Numbered from the stretch's first letter, positions 1-9,814 are shown. The stretch: DNA of 56,529 nt from Leptothrix sp. (in: b-proteobacteria) (GCA_013822685.1 PNKV01000024.1:1-56529), one strand, 5' to 3'. Numbers and translations are program-made. The notes: a model not told the origin generated them from the letters alone.

Positions 1-1
1 G

Positions 2-40
2 CTGGAAGTGAAGATCGAGCTGCCTGACGGCGGGCGTTGA
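2..40 (+). CDS. 3' end of an unidentified gene (partial)
   Basis: An open frame enters from the left edge and stops at TGA 38-40, giving the C-terminal residues LEVKIELPDGGR. It is followed at once by a hairpin that looks like a terminator, which supports this being a real gene end. The fragment is too short to identify the protein. Confidence 0.45.
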   Translation: MEVKIELPDGGR

Positions 41-74
41 GGTCGCATCAAGCGGTGAAGCGTCAGCGCGAACG

Positions 75-111
75 AAAAAGCGGAGCGTCCTTGCTGGGCG
101 ACTCCGCTTTT
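75..111. terminator. Candidate bidirectional intrinsic terminator
   Basis: The arms AAAAGCGGAG (76-85) and CTCCGCTTTT (102-111) are perfect reverse complements around a 16-nt loop. An A-run before and a T-run after the stem let it work for the gene entering from the left and for the PEP-CTERM gene that ends at 130 on the other strand. Confidence 0.75.
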
Positions 112-129
112 CGCCAAGACAATGAGCGT

Positions 130-867
130 TCAGCTGACCGCAGCCAGCGATTGACGAGGCCGCCCACGCATGGCAAGAACGCCAACAACGCCAACAACGC
201 CACCGGCCAGCAAAAGCCAGGCGCTCGGTTCTGGCACCGACGATTGAAACACCTGAAATGATGAGAAAAAACTATGTGTGCCGCCGGTGGCCAAGAGGAT
301 GTCAAAGGGCCTGAATTCCACGTTCATGGTGACGGCATACCTGCCAGGCGTCATCCGCGCAAGCCGGTCATTGTTGTAGTAATACTCGGGGTCATTGGGG
401 GCTGCAGGTGCAAACGCGATGAGTTGCCGCGTCTGGTCGGGCGCCACCTTCTCCAGGGTCGATCCCAATGAGTTGTAGAGGGAGAAGTCAGACAATTTGA
501 AGATGTCAAACACCACCTCGTAGTTGATTTTTTGGGTAATGTTGCTCAGCGTTTCGCCGGATGCGGATGCAAAGACTTGCAGTGCCAGGTGGTGGCGTTC
601 CCCATTTCGGCCCGGAACTGATCGCTCGAGGCTTGCCTGAACGACCTGTCTGGACGTGGGGGTTTCCAAGATCTGATCGAAGGCGTGGTAATCACGCTCA
701 TCGACAGAAGGAATGGGCGTTGCATCGTAAATCACATGCTCCGATCTGATGTTTCCGGGTGCGATTTCCAACCTCGCCGTCTCTTCGAGAACCTGGTAGA
801 ACGCGAAAGTTGGCATGGCTAACGTGGCGAGCGCCAGCACAAGCGTTGCTTGGTGAAGTGTTTTCAT
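130..867 (-). CDS. PEP-CTERM sorting domain protein
   Basis: A predicted secreted protein of 245 residues. It has an N-terminal signal peptide (residues 1-22, ending near MPTFA) and a C-terminal tripartite sorting tail: VPEPSAW near residue 213, a hydrophobic Gly/Val/Leu helix, then a basic RGRPRQ cluster. Such tails are recognised by an EpsH-type exosortase (XrtA family) and mark proteins exported to the envelope or matrix, usually in strains with an exopolysaccharide locus. The central domain of about 180 residues is not one I recognise. A GAGGGAA ribosome site lies before the ATG. No exosortase gene is in the window, although an EPS cluster is present at 43.6-56.0 kb. Confidence 0.85.
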   Translation of the reverse strand: MKTLHQATLVLALATLAMPTFAFYQVLEETARLEIAPGNIRSEHVIYDATPIPSVDERDYHAFDQILETPTSRQVVQASLERSVPGRNGERHHLALQVFASASGETLSNITQKINYEVVFDIFKLSDFSLYNSLGSTLEKVAPDQTRQLIAFAPAAPNDPEYYYNNDRLARMTPGRYAVTMNVEFRPFDILLATGGTHSFFSSFQVFQSSVPEPSAWLLLAGGVVGVVGVLAMRGRPRQSLAAVS

Positions 868-912
868 GGGTTCCCTCGGTAGTTTATAAATTCACCAGCA
901 CGTGGACTGGCC

Positions 913-934
913 GTTCATTCTGAACACGATGAAC
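913..934. promoter_or_regulatory. Inverted repeat upstream of the PEP-CTERM gene
   Basis: GTTCAT (913-918) and ATGAAC (929-934) are perfect inverted arms around 10 nt. They lie 46-67 bp upstream of the PEP-CTERM start on the reverse strand, a position typical of an operator. No regulator can be assigned. Confidence 0.3.
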
Positions 935-1020
935 GCTGCTGCAAAGGGGTGACCACCTGAACCGATGGCGAGCCCACCCCAAGGATCTGAAACACCGTGA
1001 AACACATTGGGGATTCAGGC

Positions 1021-2238
1021 TCAAGTCGCGCCGAAAGCTCTCACCCCATCCGCCTTAAACATTGCTTTGATGCCCCGCACCGCCTGACGGATCCGCGCCT
1101 CGTTCTCGATCAAGGCGAAGCGCACGTGGTCATCGCCATGGTCGCCAAAGCCGATGCCGGGTGACACACACACCTTGGCCTTCTCCATCAGCTGCTTGGC
1201 GAACTCCAGCGACCCCAGCGCGCGGTAGTGTTCGGGGATGCGCGCCCAGATGTACATCGAGGCCTTGGGGCAGTCGACCTCCCAGCCCGCCTCAGTCAGC
1301 CCCTTGAACAGCACATCGCGCCGGCTTTGGTACTGCGCGCAGATGTCTTTCACGCACTGCTGATCGCCTTCCAAGGCAGCGATCGCCGCCACCTGCAAGG
1401 GCGTGAAAGTGCCGTAGTCGTGGTAACTCTTGATGCGGGCCAGTGCGGCCACCAGGTCGGGGTTGCCCACCATGAAACCCACGCGCCAGCCGGCCATGTT
1501 GTAGCTCTTGCTGAGCGTGAAGAACTCGACCGCGATGTCCTTGGCGCCGGGCACCTGCATGATCGACGGCGCCTTCCAGCCATCGAACACGATGTCGGCG
1601 TAAGCCAGGTCGTGCACCACGAAGATGTCGTGCTTGCGCGCCAGGGCGATGACGCGCTCGAAGAAGTCCAGCTCCACGCACTGCGCCGTGGGGTTCGAGG
1701 GAAAGCCCAGCACCATCATCTTGGGCTTGGGATAACTGCCTCGGATGGCTTTCTCCAGCTCGGCGAAAAAGTCCACGCCCGGCACGATCGGCACCGAGCG
1801 GATGTCCGCCCCCGCGATCACCGCGCCGTAGATGTGGATGGGGTAAGAAGGATCGGGCACGAGCACCGTGTCGCCCCGGTCCAGCGTGGCCAGCATCAGA
1901 TGGGCCAGGCCTTCTTTCGAGCCGATGGTGACGATCGCTTCCTTGTCCGGGTCGATGTCGACCGCGTACCGGTCCTTGTACCAATGCGAGATCGCGCGGC
2001 GCAAACGCGGGATGCCTTTCGACGCGGAGTAGCCGTGCGTGTCGGGCCGCTGGGCCACTTCGGTGAGCTTCGCAACGATGTGCGGCGGGGTTGCCCCATC
2101 GGGGTTGCCCATGCTCATGTCGATGATGTCTTCGCCACGGCGGCGTGCGGCCAGTTTCAGTTCGGCCGTGATGTTGAAGACGTAAGGGGGGAGGCGATCA
2201 ATGCGCGCAAAGCGGCGCTTGCCTGGAGAAGCAGACAT
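1021..2238 (-). CDS. alaC: AlaC-type alanine/aspartate aminotransferase
   Basis: A PLP-dependent class I/II aminotransferase of 405 residues, close to the usual length of AlaC (YfdZ). Family features include [12 protein letters not shown] near the start, [10 protein letters not shown] (43-52), GFPSNPT (178-184), the HDLAYAD segment (209-215) and [13 protein letters not shown] with the Schiff-base lysine at about K244. AlaC enzymes convert pyruvate and glutamate to alanine and 2-oxoglutarate in the cytoplasm. I chose the internal ATG at 2238 because homology begins there; an upstream ATG at 2289 would add 17 unlike residues. It stands alone, divergent from the host-attachment family gene. The exact amino-acid substrate is inferred from family membership. 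Confidence 0.85.
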   Translation of the reverse strand: MSASPGKRRFARIDRLPPYVFNITAELKLAARRRGEDIIDMSMGNPDGATPPHIVAKLTEVAQRPDTHGYSASKGIPRLRRAISHWYKDRYAVDIDPDKEAIVTIGSKEGLAHLMLATLDRGDTVLVPDPSYPIHIYGAVIAGADIRSVPIVPGVDFFAELEKAIRGSYPKPKMMVLGFPSNPTAQCVELDFFERVIALARKHDIFVVHDLAYADIVFDGWKAPSIMQVPGAKDIAVEFFTLSKSYNMAGWRVGFMVGNPDLVAALARIKSYHDYGTFTPLQVAAIAALEGDQQCVKDICAQYQSRRDVLFKGLTEAGWEVDCPKASMYIWARIPEHYRALGSLEFAKQLMEKAKVCVSPGIGFGDHGDDHVRFALIENEARIRQAVRGIKAMFKADGVRAFGAT

Positions 2239-2388
2239 GGGATGACTTTCACGTGAGCGCCCGGAACCGTCCGAGCGACGTGGCCACACGATGGGGTGCG
2301 GCCCGTGTGCATCCTAAACCATGCTGCCACGGCGGTGGGCACAGCCTTTGCCACTTTTCAGAACCAATCCACACCATAGGAGCAGACC

Positions 2389-2892
2389 ATGAAAAAGAAC
2401 ACCTGGGTGGTGGTGGCCGACGAGGCCATCGCCCGCATCCTGGCAGGCCCTTCTGACACCGGCGAGCTGGACAGCGTTGAAGAAATCACCGACCCTGATG
2501 CGCACGCCAAGGGCTCTGAGTTCCGCCATGACGCGGAAGGCCGGCGCACGGGCGGTGTGGTGGCCAAAGGCGGCGGCGCGCATGGCGGCGCTCAATCGCG
2601 CCCGGCCACCACCACCAGCGCAGCAGGCGAGGACGACCGTCACCAAGAAGCGGAACGCTTTGCCCGCCGCGTGGCTGCGCATCTGGCCGAAGCCTTTCAG
2701 CAACAACGGTTCGAGCACCTGACCCTGGTGGCGGCACCGCGCTTCCTGGGTGTGTTACGCCAAGCGCTGTCGCCCCAAGTGGGCAAGGTGGTGACCGAGT
2801 CGCTGGACAAGGATCTGGTGCACCTGGACAACCAGGACATCACCCGGCGCCTGCTGTCCAAGCAAGGCCAGACGCACAGCGAGGCGCATTAA
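2389..2892 (+). CDS. Host attachment family protein (PF10116-like)
   Basis: A 167-residue cytoplasmic-looking protein without signal peptide or membrane segment. The opening TWVVVADEAIARI, a central acidic, His- and Gly-rich linker (about residues 45-85), and the C-terminal block VAAPRFLGVLR...KVVTESLDKDLVHLD match the family named 'protein required for attachment to host cells', which resembles the bacterial eRF1-like fold. The name comes from one symbiosis study and does not establish a role in attachment. The start is the ATG at 2389 after GGAGCAGACC. Confidence 0.8.
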   Translation: MKKNTWVVVADEAIARILAGPSDTGELDSVEEITDPDAHAKGSEFRHDAEGRRTGGVVAKGGGAHGGAQSRPATTTSAAGEDDRHQEAERFARRVAAHLAEAFQQQRFEHLTLVAAPRFLGVLRQALSPQVGKVVTESLDKDLVHLDNQDITRRLLSKQGQTHSEAH

Positions 2893-2919
2893 GCAGCCTT
2901 GGGGCGTGCTTTGACGGCC

Positions 2920-4044
2920 TCATAGGTCGTGCGAGTAGCTGAGCACGCCCCAGCTTTGGTAACGATCCCGGTTGGCATCAGCGCCACGCACCTCGAACTC
3001 GGGCGTGCGCCTCTTCCAGGCCAGGCCCAGCTTGTGCTGGCCCCGCTCGCCCAAAGGCACCACGAACCCCACCGTTGAAGTGCCCACCAGGCGTTCGGGA
3101 TCGATCTCTGAGCGGCCTTTGTAAGTGCGCCCCTCCAGGAACACGTTGTAGGCCACCGCACTGACCTGCATGTGTGCGTAGAACACGGTGTGGCGAAGGC
3201 TGTCCATGAAGGTGCCTCGCGTGGGGTGCGCGCTGAAATCAGGCGTGAAAAACTCGCCCTCGTCCAGCCCCCCTGATTGGAGCCTTCGGCCTTGGCCGCC
3301 TGCCGGGCTCCAGGTCACGGCTACGGCGCCCCGCAAGAAGGTGTGCACATTGCCCACGGCGCCGCCCCAAGAGGTTTGCAGGCCCACGGGGCTGTCGACA
3401 AAATGGTAATGCGTGGACAGATAACCGAGCTGAACGCCCAGTCTGGGGCGCAACTGGTTGTCCCAACCCATCGGTTCCTTGGACGAACCCAAGCAGCAAT
3501 GCGCGGCCTTCTGCGTGCCTTCGGCCAAAGAGGCCGGCCCCGTGGGCCCCGCCTTGACCGACAGCATCTGGTGCCGGTTGCCACTGAAGTTGGACAAGCC
3601 GATGCCGCCATACAGCCACCCTGCCCAAGGCCGGTCCCGCGTTTGAGGCTCTGCCACACTCACTTCGCGTGGCGTGTAGATGTTCTGGCCCAGCACCGTG
3701 TTCAAGGTCAGGTTGCAACCATCGCCTTCGCAGTCCTGGGGCACCATCCACCGTCCCCATGACAAGGTGGGCTTGAGCACCTCGGGCTCGCGGCCTTCGT
3801 CAAACGCCAGCATCAGCTGCAGGCCGTTGGTGTACCAGCGGTCTTCTGCCTTCTGGGTGCCCAGCAGGTCATTCTCCAGAACGAAAGACCAGCCTTTCAA
3901 GTGGGCGCCGCCGTCATCAGTGCGGCCCGGCTGCGCGCCGGCCGGCATGGTGGCCAAGCCGCTGGCGGCAAGCACCGCGCACATCACCACAAGCTTGGAA
4001 GATGTTGCACCAACATGGGAAGGCAATGGCATTGTTTTCTTCAT
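2920..4044 (-). CDS. LpxR-like outer-membrane lipid A deacylase (DUF2219)
   Basis: A 374-residue predicted outer-membrane beta-barrel. It has an N-terminal signal peptide ending near PAGAQ (about residue 38), then the family signatures ENDLL (56-60) and DRWYTNGLQL, and later TGPASLAEGTQ...H and a WDNQL segment. In LpxR the Asn and Asp of the END motif, a Thr and a His form the calcium-dependent site that removes the 3'-acyloxyacyl group of lipid A. All have plausible counterparts here. The family also contains members without proven activity, so the specific reaction is inferred. No partner genes are adjacent. Confidence 0.75.
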   Translation of the reverse strand: MKKTMPLPSHVGATSSKLVVMCAVLAASGLATMPAGAQPGRTDDGGAHLKGWSFVLENDLLGTQKAEDRWYTNGLQLMLAFDEGREPEVLKPTLSWGRWMVPQDCEGDGCNLTLNTVLGQNIYTPREVSVAEPQTRDRPWAGWLYGGIGLSNFSGNRHQMLSVKAGPTGPASLAEGTQKAAHCCLGSSKEPMGWDNQLRPRLGVQLGYLSTHYHFVDSPVGLQTSWGGAVGNVHTFLRGAVAVTWSPAGGQGRRLQSGGLDEGEFFTPDFSAHPTRGTFMDSLRHTVFYAHMQVSAVAYNVFLEGRTYKGRSEIDPERLVGTSTVGFVVPLGERGQHKLGLAWKRRTPEFEVRGADANRDRYQSWGVLSYSHDL

Positions 4045-4270
4045 GAGGATGATGGGTAGTGATTATTTTCAATGCGCATGTCCGGTGCCCGTGTAGGTCT
4101 TTGACTTCACCGCTTGTCAGAGAAGCCGCCATTTCCACCTTGCCGAACGGCAACCCCTGGTCTGCGGGGCTTTGCGGGGTTCTACCCGGATTGGTTGTTA
4201 TGGAATGGAACTATCTTGGCGACGCAGCCTTGATGTCTGCCATGCAACCCAATTCGTTCAAGGAGATCCC

Positions 4271-5677
4271 ATGAAGAGACTCAGCAAGACGATCGTGCGT
4301 TGGTACGGTCTGGCCGCTTGGCTGGCGTGCGCCAGCGCACCGAGCCTGGCGGCAGCGCCTCAGGCTTCCGTCACCGCCAACGCCGAAGCGCCCGGCTTCG
4401 GCGACCGCCTGGACCCGGTCACCCAAAGCCGGTTCGTGGAGCGCGAATTCACCATCAGCGGCCTGGCCCGCAAATACAAGGGCACGGGCACTTTGGGCGC
4501 CGATGGCAAGTGGGCGGCAAGTGTGGTGTCCAGCGCCAACCCCTACAACACGATCATGATCGTGCGCCGGCCGGCCACCGCGGCCCAGTTCAACGGCGTG
4601 GTCATCGTGGAATGGCTCAACGTCAGCACGGGCTATCCGCTCGACGTGGACTGGAGCATGGCCCACGAGGCCCTCTTGCGCGAAGGCTATGCCTACATCG
4701 GCGTGAACGTGCAGAAGGTGGGCGTCACGGGCGTGCAAAAGCTCAAGCAGTTCGGCAGCCGCTATGCCGCCATGAGCATCCCCGACGACGACATCTCTTA
4801 CGACATCCTGTCCCAGACCGCGCAAGCCGTGCGAGACCAGTCCGCGGTGCTGCTGGGCGGGCTGCAGCCGCAGAAGATCCTGGCCACCGGGCACTCGCAA
4901 TCGGCCATGCGCTTGCTGACCTATGCCAACGCCATCCAGCCGCTGGACCAGGTGTTTGATGGCTTGCTGATCCATGGCCGCCTGGCCACGGGCGCCAAGC
5001 TGGCCTCCAGCGACAACCTGCCGTCCACCGCCGCCATCCGCAGCGACACCCAGATGCCCGTCTTCTTGCTGCAAACCGAGATGGACGCCGCTTTGGGCTC
5101 CGGAACGTCCAAGCAGATCGACACCGACAAGATCCGCCAGTGGGAAGTGGCCGGCGCCTCGCATGCCGACCAGTACCTGCTGGACAACATCGCCGAGGTC
5201 AGCGGCCGCGATGTAGCTTGGGTGCCCCCCACGTGCATCAACCCCTACAACGCCATGCCCTTCTACGCGACCGAGATCGCGGCCATCCACCATTTGAAGA
5301 ACTGGGTGAGCACCGGCACTGCGCCACCGACCGCGCCCAGGTTGCAGCGCGACTGGCTGGGGTCCATCAAGAAAGACGCCCACGGCAACGCGCTGGGTGG
5401 ATTGCGCCTGCCGGAGATTGACGTGCCGATCGCCAAGTACGGCCACGCCAACTTCACCACCGGCTCACTGGCCTTTTTGGACTTGTTCGCGTGCGTGGCC
5501 GGGGGCAACACCAACGTCTTCAACGCCAGCAAGCTGAAGGCGCTGTATCCCACGCATGAAGATTACATGGCCAAGTACAAGCTCGCGGCAGACATGGCCT
5601 TGCAAAAGGGCTACATCCGCCCGGTGGAGCACGCTAATGGGATAGCGCGGGCGCAGGCGGCCAACGTGCCGCAGTGA
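4271..5677 (+). CDS. Secreted alpha/beta hydrolase (Abhydrolase_10-like)
   Basis: A 468-residue hydrolase with a signal peptide (about residues 1-28, ending SLAAAP). The nucleophile motif GHSQS places the catalytic serine at residue 209. The oxyanion-side stretch VVIVEWLNVSTGYPLDVDW and the late VAGASHADQY segment, which gives the likely catalytic His, match the alpha/beta hydrolase domain family PF20091, whose substrates are mostly unknown. The start at 4271 is set by a strong AAGGAG ribosome site (4259-4264); upstream in-frame codons would mask the signal peptide. It is a single gene with no cofactor or transport partners, so the substrate cannot be inferred. Confidence 0.8.
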   Translation: MKRLSKTIVRWYGLAAWLACASAPSLAAAPQASVTANAEAPGFGDRLDPVTQSRFVEREFTISGLARKYKGTGTLGADGKWAASVVSSANPYNTIMIVRRPATAAQFNGVVIVEWLNVSTGYPLDVDWSMAHEALLREGYAYIGVNVQKVGVTGVQKLKQFGSRYAAMSIPDDDISYDILSQTAQAVRDQSAVLLGGLQPQKILATGHSQSAMRLLTYANAIQPLDQVFDGLLIHGRLATGAKLASSDNLPSTAAIRSDTQMPVFLLQTEMDAALGSGTSKQIDTDKIRQWEVAGASHADQYLLDNIAEVSGRDVAWVPPTCINPYNAMPFYATEIAAIHHLKNWVSTGTAPPTAPRLQRDWLGSIKKDAHGNALGGLRLPEIDVPIAKYGHANFTTGSLAFLDLFACVAGGNTNVFNASKLKALYPTHEDYMAKYKLAADMALQKGYIRPVEHANGIARAQAANVPQ

Positions 5678-5834
5678 TGAGCGGAAGCGGTGGCCTTGCG
5701 ACCGGCCACCGCTGCACTCCGACGCTTTCAACTCGTTACACCGACACCCCATCAAGGGGGCCCTGTCACGACCCATTCAGCCCTGAAAATCGCCCCTGCA
5801 TTTGCACACATAAAACAATGTCAGGGAACCCTCG

Positions 5835-8800
5835 ATGGGTCTGGATTCTTTCAAGTCTGAGATCAGCCGCGCTTTGGCCGCCGTCATCGGCCAGTGGGGC
5901 ACCGAGGCCCGCCTTTACACCCTGTCGTCGCCCGGCGGCCCTGAAGGCAGCCTGCCCGCCGACCTGATGGTCGAAAGCTTCGTGCTGCACGAGGCCGTCT
6001 CCCAGCCCTTTGCCCTGTACATCAACGCCCTGTTGCTCAACGCCCAGGTCGAACTCAAGCATCTGTACGCCCGGCCCATCACCCTGCACACCACCCTGGC
6101 CGACGGCAGCCGCGCGCGCCGCAGTGGTTATGTGGTCAGCGCCGATTCGCTGGAAGCCGATGGCGGTCTGGCCCGCAAGGGCTTGCTGGTGCAGCCGTGG
6201 ATCGCCCTCTTGGGCCACACGCTCACCAGCCGCGTCTGGCAAGAAAAATCGCTCATTGAGATCGTGGAAGACGTGTTCGCCGACCACGCCGCCATCGCCG
6301 CCTGGAAGTGGGATGAAGACGTGGCTAGCCACGTGGCACAAGGCCTGTTCGCCCGCAACGGCGGCCAGCGCGCTTACTGCGTGCAGTACCGCGAAAGCGA
6401 CCTCGACTTTGTCAGCCGCCTGTTGGCCGAAGAAGGCCTGTGCTATCGGATTGAAGAAGACGACACCGCACCGGGCGGCCACACCGTGGTCTTCTTTGCC
6501 AGCAGCGCCCAGCAGCCGCAAGACCAGGTCAGCGCCAGCAGCACGGGTGGCCAGGGCATCCGCTTTCACCGCAGCAGCAGCCAGGAAGCGCAAGACAGCA
6601 TACAGGCCATGGCCGCCATCCGCCGCGTGGGCACCACCGCCACCGTGCTACAAGGTTGGGACTACATCAGCAACAGCGCCATCACGGCGGACGCCCCCAC
6701 CCATCACCAGTGGGGCGGCGAGCAAGCCACCAGCTTGCAAAGCTGGCTCACCAGCTACGACCCCACGGGCGACTACGTCTTTGGCAACCAGGCCGAGGCC
6801 CAGTTTGCGGCCACGCGCATGCAGGAGGCCCACGAGGCCCGCTTCAAGACCTGGTTGGGCCGTGGCACCGTGCGCACCCTGCGCGCCGGCACGTGGATCG
6901 CGGTCACGCAATCCACCCTTGACCCCTTGGCCAGCTTTGGTTTGAGTGCGCAAGACAAGGAGTTCTTCGTGCATGGCGTGGACGCTTATGGCGTCAACAA
7001 CCTGCCCAAGGAGTTCAGCGAGAAGATCATGGCCAGCCTGGGGCAGGCCGAGTTGCCCCAACTGAGCCGGTCACTGGACCACGATGCCCTGATCGACACG
7101 CAGCAGCTGCAACAGCAAGCCGCCCAAACCGGCTTTGCCTGCCAGTTCCAGGCCTTGCGCCGAAGCGTGCCCTGGCGCGCCGTGCTGCTGGACGGCACCG
7201 GCCTGCGGCCACGCCCGCGCCCCACCGCGCGGGGCATGCAAACGGCCATCGTGGTCGGCCCGGATGGCAGCACCACGGCCAACGGGGCGGATGAGCTTTA
7301 CACCGACAAGCTGGGCCGCGTCAAAGTCAAGTTTCATTGGCAAACGAACCCGCACGCACCCCAAAGCGAAGGCCGCCAACACAGCGACCACAGCTGCTGG
7401 GTGCGCGTGATGCAGCGCTTCTCGGGCGCGGGCATGGGCCACCAGTTCATCCCGCGCATCGGGCACGAGGTGCTGGTGGGCTTTTTGAACAACGACATCG
7501 ACCGTCCCTATGTGCAAGCCAGCCTGTACAGCGGCCGAGGCGAAGGCGGCGTGCCGCGCACACCGGGCGGGCAAGCGGCCGACCAAGAAACCAGCGCCTT
7601 TGCCCAATCGACCGACCACAGCCCCAGCGGCCAGATGAACCTGGTGGGCTCGGGCATTGGGGGCAACAGCCCCGCGTGGCACGGCGCGGCGCACAGCGCG
7701 GCCAACGACGGCGCCGAAGGCCAGAACAACGCGGCGGCCCTGAGCGGCGTCAAGAGCAAGGAGTTTGGCGGCCAGGGCTACAACCAGCTTGTGTTTGATG
7801 ACACGCCCGGCCAGCTGCGCACGCAGCTGCACAGCACGCAAGCGCAAACCTGGTTGCAGATGGGCCACCTGCTGCACCAGGCCGACAACCACCGGGGCAG
7901 CTTCCGCGGCCTGGGCTTTGAGTTGCGCACCGACGCGTGGGGCGGCGTGCGGGCCGTGCGCGGCGTGATGCTGAGCACCTACAACCTGGCCCATGGCGCA
8001 GGCCAGACCGCCGAAGGCGCGGGCGACAACGCGGCGGGCATCGCGCTGGCCAAACAGATGCAGCAACTGGCGCAGACCTTTCACCAGGCCGCCACCACGC
8101 ACCAGACAGTAGGGCTGGCCAGCGCGGCCGGCAGCCGGCAGGCCAACCACAGTGCCTTGAACGAGCAACTGGCCCCAGCGGCGGCTTTGACCAAGAGCTT
8201 GAGCGGCATGGTCAGCATTGAGCAATTGCCCCATGCCTTGGCCGATGCGGCGGGGCGCTCTACCGGCACAGGTGCGGGCAAGGTGCCACACATGGCCGAT
8301 CCGAACATCGCCATCGTGGGCAAGGCCGGGGTGGGCGTGACGGCCGGGCAGGATCTGCACCTGAGCAGTGACGACACCACCACCGTGGCCAGTGGGCAGG
8401 ACACGCATTGGGCAGTGGGTGGGCAGGCGCGCATCCACACGGGCCAGGCCATTGGCATCTTGGCTGGGGCAATTCAACCGGGCAGCGAGGCGGCGGGCAA
8501 GGGCTTGACGGTGATCGCGGCCCAAGGGGCGATTAATTTGCAAGCGCAAGCCGGGCCCGCACAAATCGCTTCCAGGGACATGCTGGAAATCAAGACGGCG
8601 CAAGGGGTGGTCAACATCGCGGCGGCCAAGAGAGTGGTGTTGGCGGTGAGTGGTGGGGCCAGCATCACGATCGATGGTGGGAGCTTGACGGTGGAGTGCC
8701 CGGGCAAGATCACGGTGCAGGCGGGGATGAAGTCGATGGTGGGGGGTGCGACGCAGTCTTGGGCCATGCCGACCTTCCCCAAGAGCGTGTGCGTGGCGTG

Positions 8801-8855
8801 CATGCTCCAGGCGATGAAGTCGGGCAGCGCCTTTGCGGCACCTGCCGGGGCTTGA
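5835..8855 (+). CDS. vgrG: Type VI secretion spike protein VgrG
   Basis: A 1006-residue VgrG, the trimeric needle tip of the type VI secretion system. The N-terminal gp27-like part covers about residues 15-420 (LMVESFVLHEAVSQPF, YCVQYRESDLDFVSRLLAEEGL). The gp5/OB-fold part follows at about 460-570 (DKLGRVKVKFHW, GHEVLVGFLNNDIDRPY). The C-terminal DUF2345 beta-helix runs from about 740 to 980 (VGKAGVGVTAGQDLHL, SGGASITIDGG). The short tail with CVACMLQAMKSGSAFA has no extra effector domain, so cargo is probably loaded through the DUF4123 adaptor encoded 21 bp downstream. No structural T6SS genes (tss) lie in the window, so this is an orphan vgrG island using a core apparatus encoded elsewhere. 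Confidence 0.95.
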   Translation: MGLDSFKSEISRALAAVIGQWGTEARLYTLSSPGGPEGSLPADLMVESFVLHEAVSQPFALYINALLLNAQVELKHLYARPITLHTTLADGSRARRSGYVVSADSLEADGGLARKGLLVQPWIALLGHTLTSRVWQEKSLIEIVEDVFADHAAIAAWKWDEDVASHVAQGLFARNGGQRAYCVQYRESDLDFVSRLLAEEGLCYRIEEDDTAPGGHTVVFFASSAQQPQDQVSASSTGGQGIRFHRSSSQEAQDSIQAMAAIRRVGTTATVLQGWDYISNSAITADAPTHHQWGGEQATSLQSWLTSYDPTGDYVFGNQAEAQFAATRMQEAHEARFKTWLGRGTVRTLRAGTWIAVTQSTLDPLASFGLSAQDKEFFVHGVDAYGVNNLPKEFSEKIMASLGQAELPQLSRSLDHDALIDTQQLQQQAAQTGFACQFQALRRSVPWRAVLLDGTGLRPRPRPTARGMQTAIVVGPDGSTTANGADELYTDKLGRVKVKFHWQTNPHAPQSEGRQHSDHSCWVRVMQRFSGAGMGHQFIPRIGHEVLVGFLNNDIDRPYVQASLYSGRGEGGVPRTPGGQAADQETSAFAQSTDHSPSGQMNLVGSGIGGNSPAWHGAAHSAANDGAEGQNNAAALSGVKSKEFGGQGYNQLVFDDTPGQLRTQLHSTQAQTWLQMGHLLHQADNHRGSFRGLGFELRTDAWGGVRAVRGVMLSTYNLAHGAGQTAEGAGDNAAGIALAKQMQQLAQTFHQAATTHQTVGLASAAGSRQANHSALNEQLAPAAALTKSLSGMVSIEQLPHALADAAGRSTGTGAGKVPHMADPNIAIVGKAGVGVTAGQDLHLSSDDTTTVASGQDTHWAVGGQARIHTGQAIGILAGAIQPGSEAAGKGLTVIAAQGAINLQAQAGPAQIASRDMLEIKTAQGVVNIAAAKRVVLAVSGGASITIDGGSLTVECPGKITVQAGMKSMVGGATQSWAMPTFPKSVCVACMLQAMKSGSAFAAPAGA

Positions 8856-8876
8856 TTAGAAAGTCAGGCCAACACC

Positions 8877-9800
8877 ATGTTCTTCGCCGTCAACCCTTGG
8901 GCACCTGACGTGATCTCCCGCTGTTTGGAGAGCGTGACCTCGACCTCCTCCGGAGAGGCGAACTTTCCCTTCATCTTGATTGATGGCGCTTTCGACGAAA
9001 CGTTCTTTGACGCACCAATTTGGCGGCACAGCACGCGGTATGCCTTGTATGACCAAACCGCATTAGCGGCGCTTGGCAAAGTCGGGCTGTGGCTCGTCGT
9101 ATTGAAGGGCGACAAAGAGACAGTGGCCGAGCACCTGACCGCTTTGCATGCGCGGGCCTATGGCAAGCCCATGTGGAGTTTGCTGGTCAGCAGCGTGGCT
9201 GCGGATGCGCTGGTGCAACATCTTCGACCGTACCTGCTTGCCCGTACTGCTGACGGCCTGGAGTGGCCCGTGCGGTGGGGTGACACCCGCGTGCTGCCAA
9301 GCTTGCTGGCAGCGCTGACAGATGTTGAAGGCAAGCAGTTGATGGCGCCCTTGCGTGCATGGCACTACCTTGATCGGCAGGGCGAGGTCCAGCGTCTTCA
9401 AGGGCTTGGGCTCACTGAGGTGGACTCGATCCCTTCGCGCATTTGGGAGCTGGACGATAAGCGCTTTCACGCCTTGGTTGATGCCGGCGAGGCCGATCAC
9501 ATCCTCAGCCGGATCGACGATGTCCGCCCAGACCTGCTTCGGCATGACACGCCTGCGCGCATCCATCAACAGGTGCAGGCCTGCTTACGGCAGGCTGATC
9601 GCGGCGCACTGAATGCTGCGCCGGATCGGCAAGCGCTGGTGATGCTGGGCCTGGCATTGGTGCCTGATTCGTTTCAACACCCTGCGTTCCAAAAGCTGTT
9701 GCAACGCACGCGAGCAGGACATGGCTATGACGATGAACTGAATGCCTTACCGGATGAGTTTTGGGAAAGCTGCGCCCGGCCGGACGAAGCTGCAACTTGA
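8877..9800 (+). CDS. DUF4123 T6SS effector-loading adaptor
   Basis: A 307-residue cytoplasmic protein. Its N-terminal half carries the DUF4123 pattern: FPFILIDGAFDETFF, then GLWLVVL, then SLLVSSVAADALVQHLRPYL and RWGDTRVLPSLL (about residues 30-150). DUF4123 proteins (TEC/Tap-1 class) hold an effector and deliver it to the C-terminus of a cognate VgrG without being secreted. Its place between vgrG and the Tle1-like effector fits that job. The C-terminal half is variable in the family and probably recognises the cargo. Composition becomes poorer in GC than in vgrG from this gene onward. Confidence 0.85.
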   Translation: MFFAVNPWAPDVISRCLESVTSTSSGEANFPFILIDGAFDETFFDAPIWRHSTRYALYDQTALAALGKVGLWLVVLKGDKETVAEHLTALHARAYGKPMWSLLVSSVAADALVQHLRPYLLARTADGLEWPVRWGDTRVLPSLLAALTDVEGKQLMAPLRAWHYLDRQGEVQRLQGLGLTEVDSIPSRIWELDDKRFHALVDAGEADHILSRIDDVRPDLLRHDTPARIHQQVQACLRQADRGALNAAPDRQALVMLGLALVPDSFQHPAFQKLLQRTRAGHGYDDELNALPDEFWESCARPDEAAT

Positions 9801-9814
9801 TCAACGAGACTTAC

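Noticed and set aside
181..204. Short tandem repeat AACGCCAAC near the left end
   Set aside because: It encodes the Gly/Val-rich membrane helix of the PEP-CTERM tail, so it is ordinary coding low complexity.
4140..4153. TTGCCG-AA-CGGCAA dyad upstream of the secreted hydrolase
   Set aside because: Short GC-rich dyads of this kind are common by chance in such a genome, and it is over 115 bp from the start codon.
4211..5446. Reverse-strand open frame of about 410 codons opposite the secreted hydrolase
   Set aside because: The forward gene has a signal peptide, GHSQS motif and strong ribosome site; the reverse frame has none of these.
7071..8603. Reverse-strand open frame of about 510 codons within vgrG
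   Set aside because: It lies fully inside the well-supported vgrG gene, has low-complexity Ala/Arg/His composition and no recognisable motif.
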